Source of the DNA: an uncultured Clostridium sp. | GTDB taxonomy: Bacteria > Bacillota > Clostridia > Lachnospirales > Lachnospiraceae | Assembly: GCF_900547735.1 (NCBI RefSeq) | Contig: NZ_URHZ01000043.1 | Span: 1 to 45,176, forward strand | DNA length: 45,176 nucleotides | Direction: 5' to 3' | Shown: positions 24,065 to 32,414 of the stretch, piece after piece | Layout of the letters: the number at the start of each line of letters is the position of its first letter | Position numbering within the stretch: position 1 is the first letter of the stretch | Made by a program: the position numbers and the translations under genes | The notes under the pieces: generated by a model | Seen by the model: the letters and a program-made list of their open reading frames with translations, nothing else | The model's database searches: none | What the model was told of the DNA's origin: nothing

Positions 24065-25477
24065 GTGTATATATTGTACGCAAAAATTATTGGTTTACTC
24101 AGCAACTGGCTTTACAGCTACATACTGATTATACTGCTGCTCGGAGCAGGAATTTATTTTACCGTGAAAACGAAATTTATCCAGTTCCGCTATTTGAAGG
24201 AGGCCATCCGTGTCGTAATGGAGCCGAAAGATGATGATAAATCTATCTCATCCTTCCAGGCTCTGATGGTTTCCACCGCATCGCGTGTCGGTACCGGCAA
24301 TATCGCGGGTATTTCCACCGCTCTCTGTATCGGCGGACCGGGAGCCATGTTCTGGATGTGGCTGACCGCACTTTTGGGCAGCGCCTCCGCATTTGTGGAG
24401 AGTACCCTGGCTCAGATTTACAAGAAAAGGGCAGATGACGGAAGTTCTTACGGCGGACCTGCATACTATATTCAGGCAGTTCTGAAAAAACGCTGGATCG
24501 GCATTTTGTTTGCCGTTGTTTTAATCGTAACTTATATGGGCGGTTTCAACATGGTAGCCGCATTCAACATCGCAGATACATTTAAAGCATACAGCTTTTA
24601 TGATCCTTCACTGACACCTAAGATTGTGGGCGGTGTTCTGGCGCTTGCTTTCTTATTCTGTATTTTCGGCGGCGGAAAACAGATATCTAAGGTAACGGGC
24701 GTGCTCGTACCGGTAATGGGATTATTCTACATCGCAGTTTCACTGTTTATTGTTATTACCCATATCAACATGGTTCCGGGAATGATTGCAAGCATCGTAA
24801 AAGGCGCTTTTGATTTCAGGGCGATTTTCGGAGGCTTTGCCGGTTCCGCCATCATGCAGGGTATCAAGAGAGGTTTATTCTCCAACGAGGCCGGTGTTGG
24901 TTCCGCGCCTAACGCTGCGGCATCTGCCGGAGTTTCCCATCCTGTAAAACAGGGACTTGTTCAGATGCTTTCCGTTTATATCGATACGATCGTCATCTGT
25001 ACCGCTACCGCATTCATGCTTCTCTGCTCGGGTGTTGCACCGACAAAAGAGATGGCAGGTATGAGCTATGTACAGGCTGCAGTGGCCAATTCACTGGGCG
25101 GCTTCGGAACGATTTTCATTACGGTAGCCCTCTGCCTCTTTGCATTTACGACACTGATTGGAAACTTCTACTATGCAGAGATGGGCCTTGGCTTCATCTG
25201 TAATAAGACACCGAGCAAGAACCTGCTCCATGGCTTCCGTATTCTGGCTGCCATTATCGTTTGCTTCGGCGCAACGATCGAATTCGGCGTTGCCTGGGAT
25301 ACTGCGGACGTTCTGATGGGCCTGATGGCAATCATCAACCTTCCGGTTATCATCCTTCTCGCTAAACCGGCCGTTCGCTGCATGAACGACTATATTCAGC
25401 AGAAAAAAGCAGGAAAGAATCCTGTATTTAAAGCTGCTAATATTCAGCTTGAAGATGAGACGGATTTCTGGAATTAG
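24065..25477 (+). CDS. Sodium:alanine/glycine/glutamine symporter, AGCS family
   Basis: A Na+-coupled neutral amino acid importer of the AGCS (DAACS/AlsT/GlnT-like) family, 470 residues, about 10-11 membrane helices. The family signatures RVGTGNIAGIS (about 76) and GFAGSAIMQGIKRGLFSNEAGVGSAPNA (in part, about 258-285) are present. Start choice is ambiguous: GTG 24065 and TTG 24074 each have a purine-rich site (AAAGGA, GAAGG) about eight bases upstream. It lies directly after glutaminase, so glutamine is the most likely substrate, though members of this family also carry alanine or glycine. A strong terminator follows at 25525. Confidence 0.93.
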   Translation: MYILYAKIIGLLSNWLYSYILIILLLGAGIYFTVKTKFIQFRYLKEAIRVVMEPKDDDKSISSFQALMVSTASRVGTGNIAGISTALCIGGPGAMFWMWLTALLGSASAFVESTLAQIYKKRADDGSSYGGPAYYIQAVLKKRWIGILFAVVLIVTYMGGFNMVAAFNIADTFKAYSFYDPSLTPKIVGGVLALAFLFCIFGGGKQISKVTGVLVPVMGLFYIAVSLFIVITHINMVPGMIASIVKGAFDFRAIFGGFAGSAIMQGIKRGLFSNEAGVGSAPNAAASAGVSHPVKQGLVQMLSVYIDTIVICTATAFMLLCSGVAPTKEMAGMSYVQAAVANSLGGFGTIFITVALCLFAFTTLIGNFYYAEMGLGFICNKTPSKNLLHGFRILAAIIVCFGATIEFGVAWDTADVLMGLMAIINLPVIILLAKPAVRCMNDYIQQKKAGKNPVFKAANIQLEDETDFWN

Positions 25478-25524
25478 ACAGGACGGTAAAGATAAATATC
25501 ACGAAAGTGATGGAATAAAGAGAG

Positions 25525-25579
25525 ACAGCCGATTTGCAGTCAGGGTTTGCGCCCCGGCTGCAAACCGGCTGTTTTTTTT
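25525..25579 (+). terminator. Intrinsic terminator of the glsA-AGCS unit
   Basis: ACAGCCG-TTTGCAG pairs with CTGCAAA-CGGCTGT, followed by T8 (25572-25579). Repeat B2 begins right after it. Confidence 0.9.
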
Positions 25580-25650
25580 CATATCATAGGAAAGTGCTCC
25601 TATGGTATGAAAAAACCCTCCGGGCAGGATCGCACTCGGCGCGGTGGGAT
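25578..25650 (+). repeat. Family B terminator-linked repeat, shortened copy (B2)
   Basis: Contains the family hairpin ATATCATAGGA / TCCTATGGTAT and the block CCCTCCGGGCAGGATCGCACTC (shown in part), but it lacks the ATGCCGCTATGCGGCC end of B1 and B4. Confidence 0.75.
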
Positions 25651-25688
25651 TAAAATCCTTACTGTTCTATTAATATTTATCCCATTCT

Positions 25689-25728
25689 TTGACAAGCTGA
25701 TGAAAAAAAGTTACACTTATTGTAAGTG
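25689..25728 (+). promoter_or_regulatory. Promoter with overlapping dyad before the lipoprotein gene
   Basis: TTGACA (25689-25694) and TACACT (25712-25717) are separated by 17 bp. CACTTA-TTG-TAAGTG (25714-25728) is a perfect dyad covering the -10 box and start region, and TTACA / TGTAA lies inside it. Repressor binding there is plausible. Confidence 0.5.
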
Positions 25729-25818
25729 ACATAAGAGAAAATTCAAACATGAATGTTGGTAGAGAATGGATGGCAGCAGGAGAATATCAGAAGGAATTGA
25801 ACCAGTAAGGAGATAAAC

Positions 25819-27657
25819 GTGAGAAGAATAAAGATAAAAAGACAAATTAAAAACTATACGGCCGCAGCCGCGGTAACGGCCCTCGCGGCACTGATGCCGA
25901 TTGCCGTAACCGGCTGCAAACGGCAGGCGCAAGTCGATGTGACGGCCGCTACGGCAGAGACGGAGACCGTGCCGGGGACCGAGGCGGTTCAGGATGTGGA
26001 TATCAGGAAGGATACCCTGACGGCCACGGGAAACACGGAGACGATGGTGGAATCCGGCCGTCATCTTTTCTTTAAGTATGACGGTTCTATCTGGAGCCTT
26101 GACAAGGCGACGGACAAGCTGACTCAGGTAAAGACATTTGAGGAGGGCGAGATGAACGATTCCTTCTGGGTTTACCGGGGGAATCTGTATTATGATGTAA
26201 GTTCGGCAAATGGGGAGGACGGCGCCTTTGTATACGGCCTCTATAAAAAGGAGCTGGTGACCGGGGAAGAGTCACATCTGGCGGCTCCGGCGAACCAGGC
26301 CTCCGGAATTTATGCATCGGAGGACGTCCTCTATATCCGGGGATATAACGTAAATCAGGCATTTTCACTGAATGAGGACGGCAGCCTCGGAGAAGAGCTG
26401 GCTTCGGATCAGACCGTGTACGGCCGCATCCCGGAAGGGTGCCATGAGCTTTACAGCGGTATGCTGCCCTTTATGGTGGAACACTATGGATACATGCCGG
26501 TGCAGAATGACAGTTGTCTGGTCATTGCAGGGGCCGATGGAAGCGGGGCGAAGGAAGTGCCGGAGGTAACCAACACCTCCTCGGTTCTGTTTGACAAAGA
26601 CGGTTTTTTTGTACTGTTCCAGGATGGCAGCGGAAATACCCAATGTTACCGGTATGATGCTAAAACTCTTGATAAGACGCTTCTTTTTGCATCATCCGAC
26701 AACCCGCAGCTGATTCAGTACAGGGACGGTTACCTCTATTATCTGACCAGCAAGGTTTACCAGACCGTCAGTGAGGGAACCCGGTTTTATAAGGTGAACG
26801 CGGAAACAGGTGAGGTTACAAAAGCCGCATCCATCAATACGGAACCAGGAACGCTCAACATGTACGATTATGACGGTAACTTTTTTGTCTCGGAGGATTC
26901 CATCTACTGTCAGGAGATCAAAGACTACGGTGTTTATATTGGTAAGACGGCCCTCGACACGGGAGAAGAGAAAAAACTTCTGGAACCGGCGCTCTACCAG
27001 TCGCCAATCCGTGAACTGGGCCACGTAGAGGCGGAGAAGAAAGAAATCCCGTTCTCCGGCAGCGAGACGACGGCGATGGAGATTTATATTGAGACATTGG
27101 TATTTGATGGTGACAGCGACGCGGTAAAGGCGATGAACCGCACGATGGAGGAGCGCCGCGACGCCCTGCTGTCATACAGTGACGAGATGGCGTCTTACCT
27201 GGATGAATCCCTGAGCTACAGGGACGATTTCCATCTGGCGACGCTTACTTACGAGATTGTGGCGATCAATTATCTCGATGATAACCGGCTCTGCGTGGAG
27301 GCGGACGGCTATGAATATTCGGGCGGAGCCCACGGTACGCCTTCCAGAGACTATTTTGTCTTTAACCGTAAGACGGGAGAGCAGATGAAGCTGAATGATC
27401 TTGTCGATAATTCGGTGGAAGAGCTTCAGAGTATTGTGAGCAGGGCGTTCAGGGAGCTGGCGGAGAAGACAAACTTTGCCTTTGAATCCCCGGAAGATCT
27501 GGAACATATGATCGCGGACGACGTGAGCTTTGATTCGGACTTTTATATTACTCCGGAGGGAGTGGTATTCTATTATTCACCGTATGCAATCGCGCCGTAT
27601 GCGGAAGGATTCCCGGAAGTAACGATACCGTACTCGGAACTGAAGATGAAAGAATGA
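25819..27657 (+). CDS. Secreted lipoprotein with C-terminal DUF3298/RsiV-like domain
   Basis: 612 residues. A basic signal peptide ends in a lipobox AVTGC (Cys33), so the protein should be lipid-anchored outside the membrane. Residues 45-390 form a beta-rich region with recurring aromatic repeats (YDGSIWSLDKATDKL, YRDGYLYYLTSKVYQ, ENVL-type strands), like DUF5050 or beta-propeller lipoproteins of Clostridia. Residues about 405-610 match the DUF4163/DUF3298 pattern found in RsiV-type proteins, with YSGGAHGTPSRDYFVFN and a final SPYAIAPYAEGFPEVTIPY. GTG 25819 has AAGGAG about eight bases upstream. No sigma factor gene is adjacent, so an anti-sigma role is not supported. Its job at the cell surface is unknown. 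A perfect hairpin (GGATAGAA-GGA-TTCTATCC) follows the stop. Confidence 0.82.
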   Translation: MRRIKIKRQIKNYTAAAAVTALAALMPIAVTGCKRQAQVDVTAATAETETVPGTEAVQDVDIRKDTLTATGNTETMVESGRHLFFKYDGSIWSLDKATDKLTQVKTFEEGEMNDSFWVYRGNLYYDVSSANGEDGAFVYGLYKKELVTGEESHLAAPANQASGIYASEDVLYIRGYNVNQAFSLNEDGSLGEELASDQTVYGRIPEGCHELYSGMLPFMVEHYGYMPVQNDSCLVIAGADGSGAKEVPEVTNTSSVLFDKDGFFVLFQDGSGNTQCYRYDAKTLDKTLLFASSDNPQLIQYRDGYLYYLTSKVYQTVSEGTRFYKVNAETGEVTKAASINTEPGTLNMYDYDGNFFVSEDSIYCQEIKDYGVYIGKTALDTGEEKKLLEPALYQSPIRELGHVEAEKKEIPFSGSETTAMEIYIETLVFDGDSDAVKAMNRTMEERRDALLSYSDEMASYLDESLSYRDDFHLATLTYEIVAINYLDDNRLCVEADGYEYSGGAHGTPSRDYFVFNRKTGEQMKLNDLVDNSVEELQSIVSRAFRELAEKTNFAFESPEDLEHMIADDVSFDSDFYITPEGVVFYYSPYAIAPYAEGFPEVTIPYSELKMKE

Positions 27658-27662
27658 TAACA

Positions 27663-27681
27663 GGATAGAAGGATTCTATCC
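27663..27681. other. Perfect 8-bp hairpin after the lipoprotein gene
   Basis: GGATAGAA (27663-27670), loop GGA, TTCTATCC (27674-27681). There is no T-run, so an RNA end-stabilising hairpin or weak terminator is more likely than a strong terminator. Confidence 0.5.
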
Positions 27682-27809
27682 CCCCGATAGACAGGAAGTA
27701 TTGGAATGTTACGCCATGCTGAAGTACAATCATCTTAAGACTGAAAGAATAGGACGCCGGGGCGGATCATTCGGAATCAGGCAAAAAGCTGATTGAATCG
27801 GAGGGTATG

Positions 27810-28625
27810 ATGAAAACAAGTGTAATTATAGCGGACGGCACATTTCCATGTGCGACGGCTCCGCTGCAGGGTTCCTATGAAGAGACGATACGGATGGCGG
27901 CCCAGATCGGATATGATGCGGTTCAACTGACCCTGAACCGCCCTTCCGAGGTGGAGCCGTCCAAGATACTGAAACTCGCGTCACATTACGGGATAAAGGT
28001 TTCGGCCCTGGCAACCGGAAGGGGATATACCGTGGACGGACTGAGCCTGGGATGCGGTGAGGAAGAGGGCCGCAGGCGGGCGGTGAAACGCATGAAGGAA
28101 CATGTGGACCTGGCCAAGAAGCTGGGCGGCGCCAGGGTCATTATCGGTGCGATCCGAGGATGGACTTCGGATGCGCCAACGAAAAAGGATTATTACGAGC
28201 GGCTGCATAAGAGTATCGATGAGCTGGTTGCCTATGCGGAATCTAAGGGAATTGTGGTGATTCTGGAGGCAAATGACCATTTTGAGACGGACGCGTACAT
28301 CAGTATTGAAGAGACGGCCGATTATATCCGAAACGTCAACTCACCCAGCCTGAAGCTCCAGCTTGACACGATGCACATGAAGTATGAAGAGGAAGAGATT
28401 TATCATCAGATCCTGAAATATGGGGATCTCATTTACCAGGTCGATGTGTCCGGGGAAGAGCGAAGCTGCCCGGATGGAGCAAAATTCGATTATCCCCTGC
28501 TGATTCAGGCGCTGGAGGAGATTGGCTATGAGCGGTACCTGGCGTTTGAGTACCGTCCCGAACCTCCGAGGAATGCGGCGGAAGAAGGATACCGGTATAT
28601 CAGGTCACTGACCGGCCGTAAATAA
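27810..28625 (+). CDS. TIM-barrel sugar isomerase/epimerase (AP endonuclease 2 family)
   Basis: 271 residues with the xylose isomerase-like TIM barrel (AP_endonuc_2 domain). Barrel strands and probable metal ligands: IIADGTFPCATAPL start, VVILEANDHF (Glu near 153), LKLQLDTMHM (Asp near 186, His near 189), YQVDVSGEERS, and YLAFEYRP (late Glu). These fit the Glu-Asp-His-Glu metal site of the family. Enzymes of this group isomerise or epimerise sugars, sugar acids or inositols; the substrate cannot be told here. ATG 27810 is used because GGAGGG sits four bases upstream; the ATG at 27807 is too close. No sugar kinase, dehydrogenase or transporter for a sugar is adjacent. Confidence 0.85.
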   Translation: MKTSVIIADGTFPCATAPLQGSYEETIRMAAQIGYDAVQLTLNRPSEVEPSKILKLASHYGIKVSALATGRGYTVDGLSLGCGEEEGRRRAVKRMKEHVDLAKKLGGARVIIGAIRGWTSDAPTKKDYYERLHKSIDELVAYAESKGIVVILEANDHFETDAYISIEETADYIRNVNSPSLKLQLDTMHMKYEEEEIYHQILKYGDLIYQVDVSGEERSCPDGAKFDYPLLIQALEEIGYERYLAFEYRPEPPRNAAEEGYRYIRSLTGRK

Positions 28626-28650
28626 TACGAAGTTCATTTCTAAAAAAATC

Positions 28651-28679
28651 TTTACGAATATGACCGTCTATGGCATAAT
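28651..28679 (+). promoter_or_regulatory. Promoter of the uracil permease gene
   Basis: TTTACG (28651-28656) and CATAAT (28674-28679) with exactly 17 bp between. The transcript would carry a leader of about 115 nt before ATG 28800. Confidence 0.55.
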
Positions 28680-28702
28680 ATGTAGAAGAAACTTGCAGAA
28701 TA

Positions 28703-28756
28703 AGCGCAGGAGGATGCAGTGGCCGAAGTATCGTGCTACAGGTTTCTTCCTGCGCT
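28703..28756 (+). promoter_or_regulatory. Leader hairpin covering an upstream Shine-Dalgarno
   Basis: AGCGCAGGA (28703-28711) pairs with TCCTGCGCT (28748-28756), followed by ATTTTCC. The left arm overlaps an AGGAGG that could serve a GTG start at 28719, in frame with the permease. A competing pairing of CAGG (about 28739) with CCTG (about 28767) is possible. It looks like an attenuator or start-site switch; no purine riboswitch or PyrR-site consensus was recognised. Confidence 0.4.
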
Positions 28757-28799
28757 ATTTTCCTGCACTAAATCTTACAAAAGAGTATGGGAGGTAAAA

Positions 28800-30050
28800 A
28801 TGGAAAGTCATCGTATTATTCAGGTTGAGGAGAAGGTGCCGTTTAACCTGCTGGTGCCCCTCAGCATCCAGCATATGTTTGCCATGTTCGGCGCATCGGT
28901 GCTGGTTCCGTTTCTGTTCGGTATCAATCCGGCTATCGTTTTATTCATGAATGGTGTGGGAACACTGCTTTTTATCTTTGTGACAAAGGGAAAAGCGCCC
29001 GCTTATCTGGGGTCCAGCTTCGCATTCCTGGCTCCTGCCGGCATTGTCATTGAAAAATTTGGCTATGCCTATGCGCTGGGCGGTTTTGTTGCGGTCGGAT
29101 TCTGCGGCTGTATTCTTGCATTTATTATTTACAAATTTGGTTCGGAGTGGATTGACATCGTGCTGCCTCCTGCGGCCATGGGTCCGGTTGTGGCTCTGAT
29201 TGGCCTGGAACTGTCCGGAACGGCGGCAAGCAACGCGGGACTTCTGGATGAAGTGATAGACCCGAAAAAGATGATTGTTTTCCTCGTAACACTGGGAGTT
29301 GCCGTATTCGGTTCCATCCTGTTCAGAGGATTTTTGTCCGTCATCCCAATCCTGATTGCGGTAATTCTGGGATACGTGGCTGCCATTGCCTGCGGTCTGG
29401 TGGATTTTGCCCCGGTGGTTAATGCTCCCATTTTTGCAATCCCCAATTTCTCCTCCCCGAAATTTAACCCGGAGGCGATTATGATTATTCTGCCGGTCAT
29501 CCTTGTTATCACGTCGGAGCATATCGGCCATCAGGTCGTGACCAGCAAGATTGTGGGACGAGACCTTTTAAAGGACCCGGGACTTCACCGCTCCCTATTC
29601 GGTGATAATTTTTCCACGATGCTGTCCGGTTTTATCGGCTCTGTACCGACGACCACATACGGAGAGAATATCGGAGTCATGGCCGTGACGAGGGTCTACA
29701 GTGTCCGCGTTATTGCCGGTGCGGCCGTGCTTTCCATTGTTTGTTCCTTTATTGGTAAATTATCCATGTTAATCAGCACGATTCCGGGACCGGTTATCGG
29801 AGGAATTTCTTTCCTGCTCTACGGTATGATCGGTACGTCGGGACTCCGCATTCTGGTGGATTCAAGGGTTGATTACGGCAATTCAAGGAACCTGGCCCTC
29901 ACGTCGGTCATCTTTGTAACCGGTCTTTCGGGTATCAAATTAAGCATCGGAAATATCCAGATGACGGGAATGGTCCTGGCCTGTGTGGTCGGAATGATTC
30001 TGAGCCTGATTTTCCATGTGCTGGACAAACTTAACCTGACAAACGAGTAA
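28800..30050 (+). CDS. uraA: Uracil/xanthine permease (NCS2 family, UraA-like)
   Basis: A proton-coupled nucleobase importer, 416 residues, about 14 membrane segments. Strong NCS2/UraA signatures: LSIQHMFAMFGASVLVP near the start, SEHIGHQVVTSKIVGRDLL (UraA substrate-site Glu and His) and PTTTYGENIGVMAVTRVYS (second substrate-site Glu). These motifs match uracil carriers best; xanthine use cannot be excluded. ATG 28800 has GGGAGG six bases upstream and gives the usual length. An in-frame GTG at 28719, also with AGGAGG upstream, would add 27 residues (MAEVSCYRF start) of no transporter character. The gene has its own promoter and a structured leader; the cupin gene follows 89 bp downstream. Confidence 0.93.
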   Translation: MESHRIIQVEEKVPFNLLVPLSIQHMFAMFGASVLVPFLFGINPAIVLFMNGVGTLLFIFVTKGKAPAYLGSSFAFLAPAGIVIEKFGYAYALGGFVAVGFCGCILAFIIYKFGSEWIDIVLPPAAMGPVVALIGLELSGTAASNAGLLDEVIDPKKMIVFLVTLGVAVFGSILFRGFLSVIPILIAVILGYVAAIACGLVDFAPVVNAPIFAIPNFSSPKFNPEAIMIILPVILVITSEHIGHQVVTSKIVGRDLLKDPGLHRSLFGDNFSTMLSGFIGSVPTTTYGENIGVMAVTRVYSVRVIAGAAVLSIVCSFIGKLSMLISTIPGPVIGGISFLLYGMIGTSGLRILVDSRVDYGNSRNLALTSVIFVTGLSGIKLSIGNIQMTGMVLACVVGMILSLIFHVLDKLNLTNE

Positions 30051-30139
30051 ACAAGACGGCGTTTGTGATTGAAAAGATTGGAAAGAACAAGTATAATAAA
30101 CAGTATAAGAAGGAAAGTTATAAGAGGAGGCAGACAGTG

Positions 30140-30466
30140 ATGGAAACGGTAATCAAAAAGAATGCCAACGGCGGGGACGGAGAAATCTCGGTAAAATATA
30201 TTCTGAACGAAGAAGAGATGAACGGCAAGGGCAAGATGTTTTCGGAAGTGACGATTGCACCCGGATGTTCCCTTGGATATCACGAGCATGTTGGCAACAG
30301 TGAGACCTATTACATTATAAGGGGTGAGGGAGAGTACAATGACAATGGTACGATCCGCACAGTGGTACCCGGAGATCGGACTTTTACCCCCAACGGATAC
30401 AGCCACGGCATGGCGAATAAGGGGAATACGGATCTCGTATTCATGGCGTTGATTATTTACGATTGA
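30140..30466 (+). CDS. Small single-domain cupin protein
   Basis: 108 residues, one cupin_2 beta-barrel. The metal-site pattern is complete: H48 and H50 (GYHEH), E55 (SETYYIIRGEGEY) and H89 (NGYSHGM), with the PGDRTFTPNG turn. Such proteins may bind a metal and isomerise, dioxygenate or sense a small metabolite; the substrate is not evident. ATG 30140 is used because AGAGGAGG lies about nine bases upstream; an in-frame reading from 30065 would only add a Lys/Tyr/Asn-rich leader. It lies downstream of the uracil permease in the same direction and ends at the 30504 terminator. Confidence 0.85.
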   Translation: METVIKKNANGGDGEISVKYILNEEEMNGKGKMFSEVTIAPGCSLGYHEHVGNSETYYIIRGEGEYNDNGTIRTVVPGDRTFTPNGYSHGMANKGNTDLVFMALIIYD

Positions 30467-30503
30467 TATCGGAAAGCGGGGAATAGGAGCTTTCTGCCGG
30501 ACG

Positions 30504-30537
30504 GGCCGCTGCACAGTAACGTACAGCGGCCTGTTTT
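30504..30537 (+). terminator. Intrinsic terminator after the cupin gene
   Basis: GGCCGCTG (30504-30511) pairs with CAGCGGCC (30524-30531), followed by TGTTTT. Repeat B3 starts directly after. Confidence 0.85.
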
Positions 30538-30620
30538 AAATATCATGGGAAAATGCTCCTGTGATAGTTAAAGCCCTCCGGGCAGGATGCGCACTCATGC
30601 GAAGATAAAAATGCCGCTTA
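30538..30620 (+). repeat. Family B terminator-linked repeat (copy B3)
   Basis: Family hairpin ATCATGGGA / TCCTGTGAT (G-T pairs replace two Watson-Crick pairs), then CCCTCCGGGCAGGATGCGCACTC and GCGAAGAT...ATGCCGC (shown in part). The GGCCGCGCTCGGCGCG end of B1 and B4 is missing. Confidence 0.8.
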
Positions 30621-30666
30621 ATTGAAAGCAAAGGAATTAGGACAGAATTTGGAAGAAGGGACAGGT

Positions 30667-31134
30667 ATGAAAAAGAAGTTAGGAGGCACGAAAGGGAGCT
30701 TAAAAGGGGGAAGAAGATGGTTCCGGATCAGTATGTTCGGAGGTATCGTGCTGGCTGGCATGCTGATTATGATTTTTAAAACGAGAACGGGGGCGGAGGC
30801 TGCGCTTTATGACAAGAATTCGGAGATTACACTCTATGCCAAGACGACGGCCGGAGATGTACCGGCTCTGAATGCCGCCAAGTTTTTTCCCGACGGCAAA
30901 CTGAATCCGGCTAAATTCAGCTATGATTTAAGTGAGTGCGATTTCAATACGCCGGGAATATACAGGATCCCGGTCTTTTACGGAGATAATGAGACGGACT
31001 GCGTAATTCAGCTTGAGGTTCTGCCCTCCGGCAGACAGATACCGGAGACGTCCGGCAGTATGAGCGGGGATTCCCTGAGCAGTGGGACAGGGGAAGCGGT
31101 GACAGAAGAAACGACAACAGAGGAAAACAATTAA
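30667..31134 (+). CDS. Uncharacterised membrane-anchored extracytoplasmic protein
   Basis: 155 residues. A basic N-terminus (MKKKLGGTKGSLKGGRRW) leads to a single membrane helix (about 24-41, GGIVLAGMLIMIF). The extracytoplasmic part (about 50-125) has the beta-strand pattern of a small Ig-like fold (EITLYAKTTAGDVPAL, FNTPGIYRIPVFYGDNETD). The tail (125-155) is Ser/Thr/Glu-rich and probably unstructured. The family is not recognised. ATG 30667 has AGAAGGGACAGG upstream; an in-frame start at 30622 lies in repeat B3 and is less likely. It is 94 bp before sbcD, so cotranscription is possible but no functional link is evident. Confidence 0.65.
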   Translation: MKKKLGGTKGSLKGGRRWFRISMFGGIVLAGMLIMIFKTRTGAEAALYDKNSEITLYAKTTAGDVPALNAAKFFPDGKLNPAKFSYDLSECDFNTPGIYRIPVFYGDNETDCVIQLEVLPSGRQIPETSGSMSGDSLSSGTGEAVTEETTTEENN

Positions 31135-31228
31135 CATCGGGACGGGAGGATGGACGGCAAAACGAAACGGAGAAAACCGGACTGATGTTAACAGAAAACA
31201 GCGGCTGAACGGCTAAGGAGGCATAAGT

Positions 31229-32380
31229 TTGAAATTTTTTCACATATCGGATTTGCATATCGGCAGGCAGATGAACGGATACGGTTTAAAGGACAGCCAG
31301 GAGAGCGCCCTGGCGCAGATTATTGAATACGCGTCAGACCAAAAGCCGGATGCCGTCCTCATCTGCGGGGATATTTACGATAAATCGGTTCCTTCGGCCG
31401 AGGCGTACACGGTATTTGATTCATTTTTAAACCGTCTGTCCGCCGTCCGGCCGTCTATGCCGGTTCTGATTATAGCCGGCAATCATGATTCACCGGAGAG
31501 GCTTTCCTACGCCTCTTCTTTTTTAGGGCGTCATCAGATCCATATCTCTGCCCTGCCGCCGTCTTCGCCGGAGGACAGGCTTAAAAAGATTACGCTGGAG
31601 GACGAGTGGGGAAAGGTAAACTTTTACCTGTTTCCCTTTATCAAACCGGGCTATGTGCGCCATTTGTTTGAAGAGGGAAAGGTGACGGGCTATGACAGCG
31701 CATTCCGGGCCGTGCTGGAGCGCGAGGAGATCAGGGAAGAGGAAAGAAATGTGCTTCTGGCGCACCAGTTTTTTGTATCGGGGACCGGTGAACCGTCGGT
31801 GTGCGATTCTGAGTCCGTCATATTGACGTCGGGCGGCCTTGATCAGATCGATGTATCCGCACTGTCCGCATTCGACTATGCGGCCCTGGGACATCTGCAC
31901 GGGCCTCAGAAGGTGGGGGAAGAGAGGTTCCGCTACAGCGGCACTCCTTACAAATATTCGGTCAGCGAGGAGCATCATCACAAGGCGGTCATGATGGTCA
32001 CGCTGGAGGAGAAGGGCACGCTGAAGACGGAGAGCCTGCCCCTGATATGCCGTCCCGATGTCCGCAGGATCAGGGGGCCCCTAGAGGATGTCCTGGCCGC
32101 GTCCGACGGGGAGGGAAGGGGTGACTTTGTCAGCATTACCCTGACCGACGAGACGGAAGCATACGATATGAAGGATCAGCTTCAGGAGGCATATGACCGG
32201 ATTCTGGAAATAAGGATTGATAACGAGAGAACCAGGAAAAAGCTGATGGAGGACGGGGAAGAAATAAAAATTCCGGACCCCTTTGAAGCATTTTGCAGGT
32301 TTTATGAGGCAATCCGGCACTGCCCCATGACCGGGGAGCAGGAAACGATTCTGCGCGGCGTGCTGGAGGAGATAGAATGA
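31229..32380 (+). CDS. sbcD: Exonuclease subunit SbcD
   Basis: The Mre11-like nuclease subunit of SbcCD, which opens DNA hairpins and processes blocked ends, 383 residues. Phosphoesterase motifs: FHISDLHIGR (D8, H10), CGDIYD, AGNHDSPERL, and GHLHGPQ near residue 225. The C-terminal capping and SbcC-binding part follows. The start is TTG at 31229, behind AAGGAGG (about nine bases). SbcC follows with a 34-bp gap. The enzyme cuts long inverted repeats, which is notable because this window is rich in palindromic repeats. Confidence 0.96.
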   Translation: MKFFHISDLHIGRQMNGYGLKDSQESALAQIIEYASDQKPDAVLICGDIYDKSVPSAEAYTVFDSFLNRLSAVRPSMPVLIIAGNHDSPERLSYASSFLGRHQIHISALPPSSPEDRLKKITLEDEWGKVNFYLFPFIKPGYVRHLFEEGKVTGYDSAFRAVLEREEIREEERNVLLAHQFFVSGTGEPSVCDSESVILTSGGLDQIDVSALSAFDYAALGHLHGPQKVGEERFRYSGTPYKYSVSEEHHHKAVMMVTLEEKGTLKTESLPLICRPDVRRIRGPLEDVLAASDGEGRGDFVSITLTDETEAYDMKDQLQEAYDRILEIRIDNERTRKKLMEDGEEIKIPDPFEAFCRFYEAIRHCPMTGEQETILRGVLEEIE

Positions 32381-32414
32381 GGCTGCCGCTTGGCCGAATG
32401 AGAGGAGTGAGACG

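Noticed and set aside
28680..28800. Purine riboswitch or PyrR-binding loop upstream of uraA
   Set aside because: The aptamer consensus blocks of the purine riboswitch and the PyrR anti-antiterminator loop were not seen.
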